NCBI RefSeq assembly: GCF_040250305.1
Contig: NZ_CP158190.1
Span: 4,124,001 to 4,188,000, forward strand
Source: Peribacillus frigoritolerans
GTDB lineage: Bacteria > Bacillota > Bacilli > Bacillales > DSM-1321
Reading direction: 5' to 3'
DNA length: 64,000 nt
Within the stretch, counting starts at the first letter, position 1. Each line of letters opens with the position of its first letter. The notes under the pieces are model-generated. The model had not been told where the DNA came from, made no database searches, and was given only the letters and a program-made list of their open reading frames with translations. The position numbers and the translations under genes were made by a program. Positions 63,061 through 64,000 of the stretch are shown in pieces.

Positions 63061-63759
63061 GTGAACCCATTGTTTAAACTTCTTTTGATAGAAGATGATA
63101 CGACGTTATTCAATGAAATTAAAGATAGATTGGCGCAATGGTCTTATGATATTTACGGAATCGGCGATTTTAGTAAAGTGGTTCAGGAATTCACGGACAT
63201 AAAACCTGATTTGGTCATCATTGACATACAGTTGCCGAAGTTTGATGGATTTCATTGGTGCAGAATGATCCGGGCCCATTCCAATGTTCCCATCATCTTT
63301 TTATCATCACGCGATCATCCAACCGACATGGTGATGTCCATGCAGCTTGGAGCCGATGATTTTATCCAGAAGCCTTTTCATTTCGATGTACTCATCGCGA
63401 AGATACAGGCCACACTTCGCCGTGTCTATAATTACAATACCGAAAAGATCGAGTTGAAAACCTGGTGCGGCGCAACTGTGGATTATGAGAAGAACACGGT
63501 ATCGGCCGAGACGGGCACAATCGAATTGACGAAAAATGAAATTTTCATTTTGAAAAAGCTCATTGAACAGAAAAACAAGATCGTAAGCCGCGAAGAATTA
63601 ATCAACAGCTTATGGGATGACAAACGTTTCATAAGCGATAACACCCTTACAGTGAATGTGAACCGTTTACGAAAGAGGTTGGATGAACTGGGCTTAGGGC
63701 ATTTTATCGAAACGAAGGTCGGACAGGGCTATATCGCCGTGGAAGAGGCAAATGCATGA
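63061..63759 (+). CDS. BceR-like response regulator (OmpR family)
   Basis: 232 residues. Receiver with [14 protein letters not shown] (phosphoacceptor Asp ~55) and KPF; winged-helix DNA-binding C-terminus with [12 protein letters not shown] and VGQGYIAVE. Start GTG 63061 is used; TTG 63070 ([10 protein letters not shown]) is also plausible. Cotranscribed with the kinase that follows (ATGA overlap). Typically controls an ABC transporter for peptide antibiotics such as bacitracin. Confidence 0.88.
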   Translation: MNPLFKLLLIEDDTTLFNEIKDRLAQWSYDIYGIGDFSKVVQEFTDIKPDLVIIDIQLPKFDGFHWCRMIRAHSNVPIIFLSSRDHPTDMVMSMQLGADDFIQKPFHFDVLIAKIQATLRRVYNYNTEKIELKTWCGATVDYEKNTVSAETGTIELTKNEIFILKKLIEQKNKIVSREELINSLWDDKRFISDNTLTVNVNRLRKRLDELGLGHFIETKVGQGYIAVEEANA

Positions 63760-64000
63760 TCAGAAAATATCTCGTGGAAAGGTTCAGCTGGATCACATTC
63801 TACATACTTCTTCATCTATTCATTATCTTTGTCGCCTATCTTGATTCAGCCATTCCGTTAAGGCCAATACTGTATATTGTTTTTTTATCGTTGCTCATAT
63901 TCAGTATGTTTCTGATATTCCGCTATAAAAAAGAAACATTTTTTTATAAAAGTTTAGAAGCGCGGGAAGACAACCTGGATATTACGAATATAGCCGAACC
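63756..64000 (+). CDS. BceS-like sensor histidine kinase (3' end outside window)
   Basis: 81 codons present. Two N-terminal membrane helices with a very short outer loop (ITFYILLHLFIIFVAYL and PILYIVFLSLLIFSMFLIF), then a cytoplasmic linker. This is the intramembrane-sensing kinase layout of the BceS family. The ATG overlaps the regulator stop (ATGA). The kinase core lies outside the window. Confidence 0.75.
   Translation, partial: MIRKYLVERFSWITFYILLHLFIIFVAYLDSAIPLRPILYIVFLSLLIFSMFLIFRYKKETFFYKSLEAREDNLDITNIAE

Noticed and set aside
62925..63113. N-terminal extension of phnA by 63 codons
   Set aside because: The family starts at [15 protein letters not shown] precedes it, and the extension would overlap the response regulator gene.

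Overview
The window comes from a low-to-moderate GC, Gram-positive Bacillaceae chromosome. Gene content and order (acuBC, ccpA, aroA, ytxGHJ, murC, sftA, ytpQ, ytpP, ytoQ, ytoP, ytzB, ytnP, trmB, ytzH, ytmP, ytlPQR) follow the Bacillus subtilis ytx/ytp/ytl region, and the many extra genes suggest a Peribacillus-like relative. The genus is an inference from synteny. No tRNA, rRNA, CRISPR array or intact insertion sequence was seen.

Layout. 1-9.1 kb: acuB (left-truncated) and acuC, ccpA, the bifunctional chorismate mutase-DAHP synthase gene aroA behind a 22-codon leader ORF, the ytxG-ytxH-ytxJ stress genes, an M29 aminopeptidase and murC. 9.3-26.5 kb: sftA, an M20 amidohydrolase, an unknown gene behind a glycine-riboswitch-like RNA, then the ytpQ to ytlR block interrupted by an AraC-type regulator and a YjjX-type phosphatase. 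26.7-40.8 kb: mntH, pepV-dat, a MATE exporter, an SDR dehydrogenase, DedA, signal peptidase I, a secreted lytic transglycosylase with repeated Ig-like domains, and two siroheme-branch genes (CobA-HemD fusion and a separate HemD). 40.8-42.7 kb: an AT-rich accessory patch with a protease remnant, small membrane proteins (one possibly starting at ATT) and a decayed IS-like ORF. 42.7-48.4 kb: FrnE-like oxidoreductase, Rrf2 regulator, the YcgR/YcgQ permease pair behind a Zur-like box, a YdeI-like protein and a DinB-fold protein.

48.5-60.2 kb holds a complete carbon-phosphorus lyase system on the minus strand: phnGHIJKML, the importer phnDCEE, a GntR/UTRA regulator, and a PHP-domain phosphoesterase that probably does the job of the absent PhnP. 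Direct TTHACA-type hexamers spaced about 10-11 bp, resembling Bacillus PhoP boxes, lie before phnG, phnD and the PHP gene, suggesting one phosphate-starvation regulon in three transcription units. 60.2-61.4 kb is a block of repeats, followed by guaC, a PhnA/YjdM zinc-ribbon protein and the start of a BceRS-like two-component system cut by the window end.

Intergenic DNA is unusually rich in repeats: a GC-rich element family with copies at 30.6, 35.3 and 60.2-61.4 kb, and two unrelated tandem arrays with an exact 21-bp period at 26.6 and 58.15 kb. All calls are from reading the sequence; no database search or folding program was run.
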